Below are positions 11,139-20,190 of a DNA stretch of 49,387 bases, one piece after another. This stretch comes from Sphaerisporangium sp. Its GTDB lineage: Bacteria > Actinomycetota > Actinomycetes > Streptosporangiales > Streptosporangiaceae. The stretch covers positions 1 through 49,387 of the forward strand of contig JAOPYI010000065.1 in assembly GCA_025964675.1 (NCBI GenBank), written 5' to 3'. The notes below the pieces were generated by a model. The model saw only the letters and a list, made by a program, of their open reading frames with translations. It had not been told where the DNA came from and did no database searches. The translations under genes were made by a program, and so were the position numbers. The first letter of the stretch is position 1. Each line of letters opens with the position of its first letter.

Positions 11139-13913
11139 ATGCGTGGACGCGAGCCCGAATGGCACACCTTCATCCAGCTGCTGAGGGCGGCCGAGGACGG
11201 CCAGGGGGGGACGCTGCTGGTCGAGGGCGAACCCGGGACGGGCAAGAGCCTGCTGCTCGCGGAAGCCGCCTCCCAGGCGTCCCGGCAGGGGTTCCTGCAG
11301 CTGACCGGCCGTGCCGAGGAGCTGGGGCAGTTCATCCCCCTCGCCCCGCTGGTCATGGCCTTGGACGAGCCGCCCGCGTGCGCCCGCCGGACCGGGGAGG
11401 ACCCCCGCATACAGCTGGTCGAGCGACTGCGCGCTCATCTGGAGAGATGTGTGGCCACCCGTCCCGTCCTGTTCTGCCTTGACGATCTCCAGTGGGCGGA
11501 TCCCGCCACGCTGGCGGCGCTGCGGACGCTCCAGTGGGAGCTGACCGCCGCACCTGTGGCATGGCTCCTGGCCCGGTGCACCGTGAGGAGCCCGGGGAAC
11601 GACGAGGCGGACCGCCTGTTCGGCCTCCTGGAACAGCACGGAGCCACCCGCACCGAGCTTGGGGCGCTGCCTGACGACGTTGTCACCGTGGTGGCCGCGG
11701 ACGTCCTCGGCGCCGTGCCGCAACCCGACGTGCTCGCGCTCGCCGCGACCGCCGGCGGCAACCCCTTCCTTCTCACCGAGCTTCTGGCGGGCCTGAGCGA
11801 GGAGGGTTCCGTCGAGATCTCAGGCGGCCGCGCCCGCCTGCTCACGACCGACCCGCCCGCGCGGGTTCACACCCTCGTACGGCACCTTCTCGACGGGCTC
11901 GACCGGCACACCCGGCAACTGGTCGAGGCTGCGGCCGTACTCGGCCGGTCGTTCTCGCCCGAGGACGCGGCCGAGCTGGTCGGAACGGCCCCTGCGGCGC
12001 TGCTCCCTGCCTTCGAGGAGGCGATGGACGCCGGCATCCTCGTCACCACGGAAGAGGCGCTGGAGTTCCGGCACGAGCTGGTCTGGCACGCCGTCGCCGC
12101 CGCCCTGCCACCTCCCGTACGTCACGCGCTGCACCACCAGATCGGGAAGCTCCTGCTGGACCGGGGCGGTTCCGCCATGCGGGCCGCCGGCCATCTGATC
12201 GAGGGCACCCGGCAGGGGGACGCGCGCACCCTGACCGGCCTCGACCGGGCGGTCACGGAGGTCCTGGCGTCATCGCCGTGCGCCGCGGCCGACCTCGCCG
12301 TCCAGGCGGTCGCGCTCAGCGATCTGTCCGACCCGAGCAGGTTCGCCCGGGTGGTCACCGCCATAGAGGCCACCACGGAGGCGGGCCGCCTTGAGGACGC
12401 GGGTGACCTCGTGCGGTCGGCGCTGGCCCGTCCGGTGTCGGCCCCGGCCGCCGCCGAACTGCGCTGCGCCCTGTCGGGCATCCTGTTCATGGGCGGCCAG
12501 GCGGCCGAAGCCGCGGTGGAGGCCGAAGCCGCGCTCGCGGAGCCCAGCCTGACCGGCCACCAGCGCGACCGTGCCACGCTGGCCCTGCTGTACGGGCTCG
12601 CGGGCCTGGCCGACAGCAAGCGGGCGGCGGAGGAGGCCGAGGCGATCCTCATGGCCGCCGATCGCCACGGGGAGGCGGTCGTCGTCGGCGCCATGGTCGT
12701 CCTCGCGTCGATCCGGTGGGACGCGGGGCGGCTCGCGGACGGGCTCCGGCTGGTACGCGAGGCCGTGGAGCGGGCGGGGGGCGGCTCTGTGGCGGTGCGC
12801 CGCACCCATCCGCGCCTGGCCCTGGCGTCGATGCTGACCGACATCCGCCGGCTCGACGAGGCGCAGGTCGTCGTCGGGGAGGCCAGGGAGGAGGTGGAGT
12901 CACTCGGGCACAGCGCCTGGATGTCCGGCCCCGCCGTACTCCGCGCGCGGGTGGAGCTGGTCGCCGGGCGGCTGGACGACGCCGTGGCCGAGGCCCAGGT
13001 CGGCCTCGACCTCGCCGGCAGCCTGGGAACCCACCTGTTCAGCTCGCTCGCCGCGTCCGTGCTGAGCATGGTGGCCCTTCACCGCGGAGACCTTCGCGGG
13101 GCCGCTCAGCACATCGAGGCCGACCGGTCCCGGCTGTCGCGCCACGCCGCCACCACCATGCCCGCGCGGTGCGCGATGGTGGCCGCCCAGGTGGCCGAGG
13201 CGCGCGACGGCCCCGTGGACGCGATGAAGCTCGTCGCACACGTCTATCCCGAGCTTCAGGAGCAGCGCTGGATCCTTGTCGGCGAGCCGACCGGCGCCCC
13301 GTGGCTTGTCCGTATCGCCCTCGCCACCGGCGACCGCTCCAGCGCCGAGCTCGCGGTCGCGGCGGCCGAGAGCCTGGCGGGCGACAACCCGGGCTTCCGT
13401 ACCCTCCGCACCGCCGCCACGCACGCCCGTGGCCTGCTCGAAGGGGATGCCGAGGCGCTTGGCCTGGCCGCCAAGGAAGGGGCCGACCCGTGGTCCCGCG
13501 CGTCCGCCGCCGAGGACCTCGGCGTGGTGCTGGCCGCCGCGGGCGACCGCCAGGAGGCCGTACGCAGCCTCGACCAGGCGCTCGCCGGGTACGAGGAGAC
13601 CGGGGCGACCAGGGACGCGGCGCGGCTGCGCCGGCGGCTGCGGAGGATGGGCGTAAGGCACCGGCACTGGGCCACCGCGGAGCGGCCGGTCTCCGGCTGG
13701 GCGAGCCTGACGGACACCGAGTGCACGGTCTCGCTCCTGGTCACGCAGGGATGGACCAACCGCCAGGTCGCCAACCAGATGTTCATCAGCGTGCACACGG
13801 TGGCCTTCCACCTGCGGCAGATCTTCCGCAAGCTCGGGATCGGCTCCCGCGTCGAGCTGACGCGCCTCGCGGTCGAGCAGGGCCGCGACCTGGAACGCCC
13901 CGAAGGCCGCTGA
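11139..13913 (+). CDS. Large ATP-binding LuxR family transcriptional regulator (LAL type)
   Basis: This 924-residue regulator has an N-terminal STAND/AAA ATPase with Walker A GEPGTGKS (residues 30-37) and Walker B PVLFCLDDLQWADP. A long middle of helical repeats rich in Ala, Leu and Arg follows, probably TPR-like. The C-terminal LuxR helix-turn-helix (about residues 850-915) contains LTDTECTVSLLVTQGWTNRQ and HLRQIFRKLGI. The ATG has the ribosome site GGGGGGAG two bases upstream; longer in-frame starts lack support. It is divergent from the dnaK operon across a 378-base gap. Such regulators activate sugar or secondary-metabolite genes on ligand and ATP binding. No obvious target cluster adjoins it. 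Confidence 0.92.
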   Translation: MRGREPEWHTFIQLLRAAEDGQGGTLLVEGEPGTGKSLLLAEAASQASRQGFLQLTGRAEELGQFIPLAPLVMALDEPPACARRTGEDPRIQLVERLRAHLERCVATRPVLFCLDDLQWADPATLAALRTLQWELTAAPVAWLLARCTVRSPGNDEADRLFGLLEQHGATRTELGALPDDVVTVVAADVLGAVPQPDVLALAATAGGNPFLLTELLAGLSEEGSVEISGGRARLLTTDPPARVHTLVRHLLDGLDRHTRQLVEAAAVLGRSFSPEDAAELVGTAPAALLPAFEEAMDAGILVTTEEALEFRHELVWHAVAAALPPPVRHALHHQIGKLLLDRGGSAMRAAGHLIEGTRQGDARTLTGLDRAVTEVLASSPCAAADLAVQAVALSDLSDPSRFARVVTAIEATTEAGRLEDAGDLVRSALARPVSAPAAAELRCALSGILFMGGQAAEAAVEAEAALAEPSLTGHQRDRATLALLYGLAGLADSKRAAEEAEAILMAADRHGEAVVVGAMVVLASIRWDAGRLADGLRLVREAVERAGGGSVAVRRTHPRLALASMLTDIRRLDEAQVVVGEAREEVESLGHSAWMSGPAVLRARVELVAGRLDDAVAEAQVGLDLAGSLGTHLFSSLAASVLSMVALHRGDLRGAAQHIEADRSRLSRHAATTMPARCAMVAAQVAEARDGPVDAMKLVAHVYPELQEQRWILVGEPTGAPWLVRIALATGDRSSAELAVAAAESLAGDNPGFRTLRTAATHARGLLEGDAEALGLAAKEGADPWSRASAAEDLGVVLAAAGDRQEAVRSLDQALAGYEETGATRDAARLRRRLRRMGVRHRHWATAERPVSGWASLTDTECTVSLLVTQGWTNRQVANQMFISVHTVAFHLRQIFRKLGIGSRVELTRLAVEQGRDLERPEGR

Positions 13914-13929
13914 CCCGGTGGCAGTCCCC

Positions 13930-14427
13930 TTAGGCGGAGGTGCGGTCGCGATGGAGGGCGAAGGGGGTGGTGAAGGCCGCCCAGACCAGCTTCCCGTGTC
14001 CCTCGATCAGCCTCCAGCCCCAGGAACAGCTCAGGCTCTCGACGAGCCGCAGGCCCCGGCCGCTCTCGGCGAAGTAGTCGGCGTCCGTGACAACGGGAGG
14101 CTGCTCCTCGGGGTCGAAGACGGCGCAGACCACATGGGAGGCGCGGTGGAGCAGGCGGAGCCGGGTCGGCTCGCCGGCGTGCCGCACGGCGTTGGTGACC
14201 AGCTCGGAGACGACCAGTCGCGCGTCGTACGTCAGCTCGTCAAGCCCCCAGTTGTTCAGCGTCGTCACGGTGAAGTCACGGGCGTTCTTGACGGACGCGC
14301 CCGTACAGCCGAGAGTGGAAAGCTCCGCGCCGACGGGCTCCCACAGGTTGTCCTCCATCGCGGGCAGCAGCCACCACGGAGCCTCGCCGCGTACTACGCT
14401 TCGCCGGCGTGCCAGGTGTGCTGTCAT
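13930..14427 (-). CDS. ATP-binding protein, HATPase_c (anti-sigma/whiJ-associated type)
   Basis: This 165-residue protein is of the single-domain HATPase type related to RsbW/SpoIIAB. The N-box is VVSELVTNAVRHAGEPTRL and the G-box is ESGRGLRLVESLSCSWGW. The ATG at 14427 has AGGA nine bases upstream and is preferred to an ATG at 14469 without a ribosome site. It is divergent from an XRE/DUF5753 regulator. Such pairs are common in streptomycetes in abaA/whiJ-like clusters linked to development, usually with a small DUF397 protein. Here the DUF397 gene is missing. A kinase activity on an anti-anti-sigma factor is possible but not shown. Confidence 0.88.
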   Translation of the reverse strand: MTAHLARRRSVVRGEAPWWLLPAMEDNLWEPVGAELSTLGCTGASVKNARDFTVTTLNNWGLDELTYDARLVVSELVTNAVRHAGEPTRLRLLHRASHVVCAVFDPEEQPPVVTDADYFAESGRGLRLVESLSCSWGWRLIEGHGKLVWAAFTTPFALHRDRTSA

Positions 14428-14501
14428 CAAGGTCCTCACTACGTTGGGCCGTACACGCGGTCGGGACATGACGTCGGATGGTCAATCTTTCTTTACGTCG
14501 C

Positions 14502-14537
14502 GTACGGATGCAAGTACAGATGCACGTGCAGATTGCT
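14502..14537. repeat. Three imperfect 12-base tandem repeats, candidate operator
   Basis: The copies are GTACGGATGCAA, GTACAGATGCAC and GTGCAGATTGCT, head to tail, in the divergent promoter region between the ATPase and XRE genes. A spacing near one helical turn suggests repeated binding on one DNA face. The neighbouring XRE regulator is the natural candidate; this is inference. Confidence 0.45.
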
Positions 14538-14690
14538 GTTTTTCTCACGGAATCATGACAATAACTCGCATATAGGTGCTTTTTCGTCGACAGCGCCCTC
14601 GGAAAGGGCATCGCACGAGACCTGGTATACGGCCAAGGGCCCGGGATGAGACACTGACGGCTCACTCATCCGAGGCCTCAGGGAGCTCGC

Positions 14691-15596
14691 ATGATCTCGG
14701 CGCTCGGGCAGGACGACACGCCAGACGGACATCTCCTCAGTCATTCGCGGGGAGGTCCCACCGCACTCCGGATCGTCCTCGGCGCCCAGCTGCGCCGGCT
14801 GCGCACGGCGAGGGGCATCACGCGCGAGCAGGCGGGCGACGCGATCCGCGCCTCCCACGCCAAGATCAGCCGACTGGAGCTCGGCCGGGTCGGCTTCAAG
14901 ACCCGCGACGTCGCCGACCTGCTCACCCTGTACGGCGTGGTCGAGCCCGACGAGCGCGCCACGTTCCTCTCGCTCGCCCAGCAGGCCAACGCGCCCGGCT
15001 GGTGGCACAAGTACAGCGACCTCCTGCCCACCTGGTTCGAGCTGTACGTCGGCCTGGAGGAGGCCGCCTCGGTCATCCGCACGTACGAGATCCAGTTCGT
15101 GCCCGGCCTGACGCAGACCGAGGACTACGCCCGCGCGGTCATCATGCTCGGCCACTCCGACGCTTCCCCCGACGAGATCGACCGCCGCGTCTCGCTCAGG
15201 ATGACCCGGCAGCGACGCATCATCGCGCCCGACGGCCCGAGGCTCTGGGCGCTGGTGGACGAGGCGGCGCTGCGGCGACCGCTCGGCGGCCCGCAGGTCA
15301 TGCGCGCGCAGGTCGAGTGCCTCCTCGAGCTGGGCGAGCGCCCCGACATCACCATCCAGGTCGTGCCGTTCGGCCACGGCGGTCACGCGGCGGCGGGCGG
15401 CCCGTTCACCATCCTGCGGTTCAACGAGCGCGACCTTCCCGACGTCGTGTACATGGAGCAGCTCACCAGCGCCCTCTACCTCGACAAGCGCGAGGAGACC
15501 GATCCGTACATGAAGGTCATGGACCGCCTGTGCGTCGAGGCGTCCACCGCGGCGGAGTCCAAGCGGTTCCTCGACGCCCTCCGCAAGGAGATGTGA
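14691..15596 (+). CDS. XRE family regulator with DUF5753 domain (whiJ/Scr1-like)
   Basis: This 301-residue protein has an XRE helix-turn-helix at about residues 28-85 (LRRLRTARGITREQAGDAI, AKISRLELGRVGF), then a DUF5753 domain containing WWHKYSDLLPTWFELYVGLE and the IRTYEIQFVPGLTQTEDYAR segment, ending near RFLDALRKEM. The ATG has GGGAG seven bases upstream. It is divergent from the HATPase protein at 13930-14427, and the region between them holds tandem repeats. The family regulates development and antibiotic production in streptomycetes. The small DUF397 protein that usually accompanies it is not seen on either side. Confidence 0.93.
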   Translation: MISALGQDDTPDGHLLSHSRGGPTALRIVLGAQLRRLRTARGITREQAGDAIRASHAKISRLELGRVGFKTRDVADLLTLYGVVEPDERATFLSLAQQANAPGWWHKYSDLLPTWFELYVGLEEAASVIRTYEIQFVPGLTQTEDYARAVIMLGHSDASPDEIDRRVSLRMTRQRRIIAPDGPRLWALVDEAALRRPLGGPQVMRAQVECLLELGERPDITIQVVPFGHGGHAAAGGPFTILRFNERDLPDVVYMEQLTSALYLDKREETDPYMKVMDRLCVEASTAAESKRFLDALRKEM

Positions 15597-15755
15597 GCCG
15601 TCTCCGAAACCCCTGGCATACAAAGCGGCATGCCGGGGCTGATCGAGGCGGGCGTCGCGGGAAATCGTCATCTCATTGTGAGGGACATCGGTCTCTGCCA
15701 TGCTTTCGGCCATCAGCGGCAGATGGGCATCTCGCATGGCACGAAAGATCCTGAC

Positions 15756-16643
15756 GTGACCGAGGTCTTCACGCTCGGAGAGGCGCTGGGAGTCATCTCC
15801 GCCGACCGTCTCCGCCACGACACGGACGTCCGTCTCGACGTCGCGGGCGCCGAGCTCACCGTCGCCGTGGGCCTCGTCCGGCTGGGCCACTCCGTGACCT
15901 GGCTGGGCCGCGTCGGCGCCGACGAGCTGGGCGCCCGGGTGGTCACGGTCCTGCGCGGAGAGGGAGTCGACGTCTCCCATGTGCAGTCGGATCCCGCGGC
16001 GCACACCGCTCTGGCGATCAGGCAGCGGCGCGTCGGGCGGGCCGGTCACGTCGTGCACTATCGCGGCGGGTCGGCCGGCTCGCGGCTCGGGCCCGGCGAC
16101 GTCCCCGCACGAGCCCTCCAGTCGGCCAAGGTCCTGCACGTCACGGGCATCACCCCGGCGCTGAGCGGCACCGCCTGGAGCGCCGCCCACCACGCGATCA
16201 AGCTGGCCAAGGACGCCGGCGTGGCCGTCTCGGTCGACGTGAACCACCGATCGCAGCTCTGGATCGACCGCCAGGAGGCCGTCGAGGCGCTCACCGAGCT
16301 GGCGACGGGCGCGGACGTGCTGTTCGCGAACCAGGACGAGTTGCAGCTCATCGAGCCGGCGATTGGAACGATCCGTGAGCTGGTGGTCACCCGGGGCGCC
16401 AAGGGGGCGAGCGCCACGATCAACGGCATGCGGTACGACGCCCAGGCGGCGCCGGTGACCGTCGTCGACCCTTGGGGGGCGGGGGGCGCGTTCGTCGCCG
16501 GTTACCTCAGCGGGCTCCTGGAAGACCTGCACCCGACCGACCGGTTGCGCCGCGGGTCGGCGCTCGCCGCCTTCACGGTCGCCAGCAACAGCCCCTGGCA
16601 GGGCCTCCCCACCCGCACGGAGCTGCCCCCGCTCACCTTCTAG
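15756..16643 (+). CDS. PfkB family sugar-kinase-like protein, catalytic Asp replaced
   Basis: This 295-residue protein follows the PfkB fold: FTLGEALGVI at the start, the AGAELTVAVGLVRLGH region where the family has GAEsNvA, the YRGGSAGSRL segment seen in 2-keto-3-deoxygluconate kinases, and VVTRGAKGA. In the ATP/catalytic signature it reads DPWGAGGAFVAGYLSG, where functional kinases have GAGD; the Asp that activates the sugar hydroxyl is Gly. The Asn of the first motif is also replaced by Thr. The start is uncertain: GTG 15756 has GAAAGA seven bases upstream and matches the family N-terminus; ATGs further upstream are possible. It may be a sugar sensor or an inactive paralogue. Confidence 0.8.
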   Translation: MTEVFTLGEALGVISADRLRHDTDVRLDVAGAELTVAVGLVRLGHSVTWLGRVGADELGARVVTVLRGEGVDVSHVQSDPAAHTALAIRQRRVGRAGHVVHYRGGSAGSRLGPGDVPARALQSAKVLHVTGITPALSGTAWSAAHHAIKLAKDAGVAVSVDVNHRSQLWIDRQEAVEALTELATGADVLFANQDELQLIEPAIGTIRELVVTRGAKGASATINGMRYDAQAAPVTVVDPWGAGGAFVAGYLSGLLEDLHPTDRLRRGSALAAFTVASNSPWQGLPTRTELPPLTF

Positions 16644-16652
16644 ACCACTGCC

Positions 16653-19085
16653 CTACGACGCCGGGAGGCGGCGGACCCGCTTGTTGCCCGGATCGTAGAG
16701 CGGCTCGCCGACGATCTCGGCCGTGACCCAGCCTCCGTTGACGCCGACCTCGATCAGGTCGGCGTCCGTAGCCGGCTCGTCGAGCGGCAGGTAGGTGTAG
16801 GCGATCGAGCGGTCGACGCGATGGCCGTAGCCTCCGCTGGTCACCCGGGACGCCGGAACGCCGCCGACCCGCACCGGCTCTCCGCCGAGGCAGACCTGCC
16901 GGGGGTCGGCGAGCACCAGGCAGCGCAGCGAACGCCGGGGCGCCGCCAGCGCGTCTCGACCGATGAAGTCCTTGTCCCCTTGGACGGCGAAGCCCAGGCC
17001 GGCTTCGACGGGTGTCGTCTCAGGTGTGATGTCGAGCCCCCAGACGCGGTACCCCTTCTCCAGCCGCAGCGAGTCGAGCGCGCGATAGCCCGCGGGACGC
17101 ATGCCGTACGGCAGGCCCGCCTCCATCAGCGCGTCCCACAAGGTCAGGCCGTACTCCGAGGGACAGTAGAGCTCCCACCCGAACTCACCGGCGAAGGTGA
17201 CCCGCTGCGCCAGGACCGGCACGTGCCCGACGCTGATCTCCCGTGCCCGCATGTAGCCGAAGGTCAGGTCGTCGTCGGTCAGCTCGCCCAGGATGTCGAG
17301 GGCCCTCGGCCCCCACAGGCAGTAGCAGGCGTACGCCGAGGTGACGTCCCGCACGTCGAGCCCGTGGCGGCGCAGCCACGCCGCGTCGTGCACGCCGAAG
17401 GCCGTACCGGTGACCATGCGGAAGCGATCGGCCGCCAGCCGGGTCACGGTCACGTCCGCCTCGATGCCCCCGCGCTCGTTCAGCATCTGGGTGTAGACGA
17501 CGGAGCCCACGGGCCGGTCGACGTCGTTGGCGCAGAGGCGCTCGAGGCCCGACAGCCCGGTGATCTCGAGCTTGGAGAACGAGGTCTGGTCGAACAGCCC
17601 GGCGGTGTCCCGGGTGGCGAGGCACTCGGCGCGGATCGCGGGCGACCAGAACTTCCCTGCCCAGCCGGCGGGCCGGTGCTCCTCCCCCCAAGGCTCCCCA
17701 TCCTCGGAGGCCTTCACGGGGACAGGGCCGAACCAGTTGACCCGCTCCCACCCCGCCTTCTCGCCGAACTCGGCGCCCAGCTCGACATGCCGCGCCCAGG
17801 CGGGCGACCGGCGCAGCGGGCGGGCGGCCGTACGCTCCTCACCTGGGTAGACCACGTCGTAGTACTTGCTGTAGGAGTCCAGGGCCTTGGCACGGGCCCA
17901 CCGGGAGCCGCGCGCGTGGGAGCCGAACCTGCGAATGTCCATGCCGAAGACGTCGTACTCCGGCGAGCCGTCCACGATCCACTCGGCCATGACCTTGCCG
18001 ACGCCGCCGGCCGCCGCGAGCCCGTGGACACAGAACCCGGCCGCCACCCACAGGCCCGCCACCGAGGTCTCCCCCAGCAGGAACTCCCCGTCGGGGGTGA
18101 ACGCCTCGGGCCCGTGGACCACCTTGCCGAAGCCGGACTCGTCGTCGCCGATGTCCATCCGGGCGAGATCGGGCAGCCGCCGCCCCGCCGACTCCCACGA
18201 TTCACGAAATTTCGGCATATTGGGGGGGAAGAGGGTCCGTGGCTCGGCCAGAGGCGTGGGGGTGTCCCAGACCTCCGGGGTCCGGATGTACCCGCCCACG
18301 AGAATGCCGCCGCCCTCCTCCCGGAAGTACACGATGTTGTCCGGGTCCCGCACGGTGGGCATGGTCGCCGGAACCTCGAACGGCCGCGTCACGACGTACT
18401 GGTGCTTGATCGGCACGATCGGCACGTCGACCCCGGCCAGCCGCCCGATCTTCCCCGCCGCCGCCCCGGCCGCGTTCACCACGGTCTCGGTCCTGATGAC
18501 CTGCTCGCCCACCCGGACGCCGCGTACCCGACCGTCCTGGACGTCCAGGCCGGTCACCTCGACGCCGGTCACGATGCGCACGCCGAGCTTCTCTGCGCCC
18601 GCCGCGAGTGCCCGTCCGAGGCTCGCCGGGTCGAGCCAGCCGTCTCCCGGCAGCCAGAGCGCCGCGCGCACGTCGCCGACCTCCAGCAGCGGCAGCATGT
18701 CCCGCGCCTCGGCCGCAGAAAGGATCTCCATGTCCAGCCCGTACGTCTCGGCGGCACCCGCCTGGCGCGTCAGCTCCTCGTACCGCTCGGCCGTGGTGGC
18801 GAGCCGCAGTCCTCCGACGCCGTGCCAGCCGGGGTCGAGCCCGGTGAGATCGCTCAGCTCGGGATACAGCCCGGCCGAGTACATGATCATGCGAGTCTGG
18901 GTCACGGTGGACCTGAGCTGGCCGACGAATCCGGCCGAGTGCCAGGTCGTCCCTTCCGTCAGCTCGTGCCGCTCCAGCAGGATGACGTCAGTCCAGCCGA
19001 GTCGTGCCAGGTGGTAGGCGACACTGCATCCGGCGACGCCACCGCCGACCACCACGGCCTGCGCCTCGGCGGGAAGTTTCACCAT
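16653..19085 (-). CDS. FAD-dependent dimethylglycine/sarcosine dehydrogenase with GcvT domain
   Basis: This 810-residue enzyme removes methyl groups from dimethylglycine or sarcosine and passes the one-carbon unit to tetrahydrofolate. The FAD half has the dinucleotide motif VVGGGVAGCSVAYHLARLG and TTWHSAGFVGQLRS, whose His matches the covalent-FAD His of mammalian dimethylglycine dehydrogenase. The C-terminal half is a GcvT-like folate domain with RALDSLRLEKGYRVWGLDI and EAGLGFAV. The ATG has GGGGG five bases upstream. It is divergent from a choline-kinase-like gene and an amino acid/amine permease, which supports a role in choline/betaine/dimethylglycine use. The exact substrate is not readable. 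Confidence 0.9.
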   Translation of the reverse strand: MVKLPAEAQAVVVGGGVAGCSVAYHLARLGWTDVILLERHELTEGTTWHSAGFVGQLRSTVTQTRMIMYSAGLYPELSDLTGLDPGWHGVGGLRLATTAERYEELTRQAGAAETYGLDMEILSAAEARDMLPLLEVGDVRAALWLPGDGWLDPASLGRALAAGAEKLGVRIVTGVEVTGLDVQDGRVRGVRVGEQVIRTETVVNAAGAAAGKIGRLAGVDVPIVPIKHQYVVTRPFEVPATMPTVRDPDNIVYFREEGGGILVGGYIRTPEVWDTPTPLAEPRTLFPPNMPKFRESWESAGRRLPDLARMDIGDDESGFGKVVHGPEAFTPDGEFLLGETSVAGLWVAAGFCVHGLAAAGGVGKVMAEWIVDGSPEYDVFGMDIRRFGSHARGSRWARAKALDSYSKYYDVVYPGEERTAARPLRRSPAWARHVELGAEFGEKAGWERVNWFGPVPVKASEDGEPWGEEHRPAGWAGKFWSPAIRAECLATRDTAGLFDQTSFSKLEITGLSGLERLCANDVDRPVGSVVYTQMLNERGGIEADVTVTRLAADRFRMVTGTAFGVHDAAWLRRHGLDVRDVTSAYACYCLWGPRALDILGELTDDDLTFGYMRAREISVGHVPVLAQRVTFAGEFGWELYCPSEYGLTLWDALMEAGLPYGMRPAGYRALDSLRLEKGYRVWGLDITPETTPVEAGLGFAVQGDKDFIGRDALAAPRRSLRCLVLADPRQVCLGGEPVRVGGVPASRVTSGGYGHRVDRSIAYTYLPLDEPATDADLIEVGVNGGWVTAEIVGEPLYDPGNKRVRRLPAS

Positions 19086-19126
19086 CGGTACCCCCGTGTA
19101 ACACCCAGCCCGCAGAATCGGATCAA

Positions 19127-19144
19127 TGGTCTGAAGGTAGACCA
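19127..19144. promoter_or_regulatory. Operator-like dyad between the dehydrogenase and kinase genes
   Basis: TGGTCT-N6-AGACCA is a perfect dyad in the 71-base divergent gap; the right arm overlaps the AAAGGAGG ribosome site of the kinase-like gene. The half-sites resemble those of GntR-family operators, which normally have a shorter centre. It could control both directions. No regulator gene is adjacent. Confidence 0.45.
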
Positions 19145-19156
19145 AAGGAGGCCCGC

Positions 19157-20113
19157 GTGCCAGATGTCCTCAGCTCGGCACTCGAACTCGTCACGGCCTG
19201 GGCCGGCCGACCCGTCACCCATACCCAGATCAAGGGCGGGCTCAGCCACCGGATCGTCCGGGTGGACACCGAGGCGGGCGACCGCTGGCTGCTGCGGATC
19301 CTCGATCCGCGCGTCTCCGCCGCCGGGCTCGGCATCCCGCTCGACCTCGAGATCGTCAACACGACCAGGGCCGCCCAGGCCGGTGTCGGCGCCGACGTGC
19401 TCCTGCGACTCCCCGGCGCGGTGCTCCTGGAGTACATCGACGGAGCCACGCTGAACGCGGCGGCCGTACGGGAACCCGCGATGGCGCGGCGCATCGCGCA
19501 GGCCTGCCGCCGCCTGCACGCGGGGCCGCGCTTCGCCACCGAATTCTCGATCTTCCGCAAGCTCGACGACCTGCTGGCGCTCTGCCGCGCCCACGCGTTG
19601 AAGATCCCCGAGGGGTACGAGGCGTGGCTGCCGGTGGTGGCCGACATCGAGGCGGCGCTGGCCGTACGGCAGCCGCCGGCGGTCCCGTGCCACAACGACC
19701 TGCTCCCGGAGAACTTCATCTTCGACGGCTCGGCGGTCCGCATCGTCGACTACCAGCTCTCCGGCAACAACGACCCGGCCTTCGAGCTGGGCGACATCGC
19801 CGCCGAGGCGGATTACGACCAAGAACTGGTCAAGCTGTTGACGCGCGCCTACTTCGGGGACGAGGATCCCGCGGCAAGGGTCCAGCTTTATCTGATCATG
19901 TCCAATTTCACGTGGACGTTGTGGTTCAGCGTCCATCACGGCCTGCTCGCCGAGCAGGCCGCAGCCGCTGACTTCGACTACGACGCCGAAGCGGCCGACA
20001 AGTTCGCCCAAGCCGTGCGGGCCCTCGACGATCCCGGGCTCGGCCTGCTCATCGACGACGTCCGGGGCCGGCGACGGCTCCCCAAGCCCATCCCCCCGCC
20101 CGCACCGGCCTGA
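19157..20113 (+). CDS. Choline/ethanolamine kinase-like phosphotransferase
   Basis: This 318-residue protein belongs to the aminoglycoside-phosphotransferase/choline-kinase fold. The catalytic loop is VPCHNDLLPENFIFDG with the catalytic Asp, and IVDYQLSGNNDPAFELGDIA supplies the metal-binding Asp in the form typical of choline kinases. The GTG start is chosen because AAAGGAGG lies directly upstream at optimal spacing; an upstream extension would cross the divergent promoter. A permease follows 77 bases downstream on the same strand, and a dimethylglycine dehydrogenase is divergent, so an amino-alcohol substrate is likely. The exact acceptor is inferred. Confidence 0.88.
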   Translation: MPDVLSSALELVTAWAGRPVTHTQIKGGLSHRIVRVDTEAGDRWLLRILDPRVSAAGLGIPLDLEIVNTTRAAQAGVGADVLLRLPGAVLLEYIDGATLNAAAVREPAMARRIAQACRRLHAGPRFATEFSIFRKLDDLLALCRAHALKIPEGYEAWLPVVADIEAALAVRQPPAVPCHNDLLPENFIFDGSAVRIVDYQLSGNNDPAFELGDIAAEADYDQELVKLLTRAYFGDEDPAARVQLYLIMSNFTWTLWFSVHHGLLAEQAAAADFDYDAEAADKFAQAVRALDDPGLGLLIDDVRGRRRLPKPIPPPAPA

Positions 20114-20190
20114 CCCCGGCTCGACGCGCTGCACCCACCCCCCGGTACCACCTGCGGCATAGCACCACCCGCGCCACGCAAGGAGGCCTG

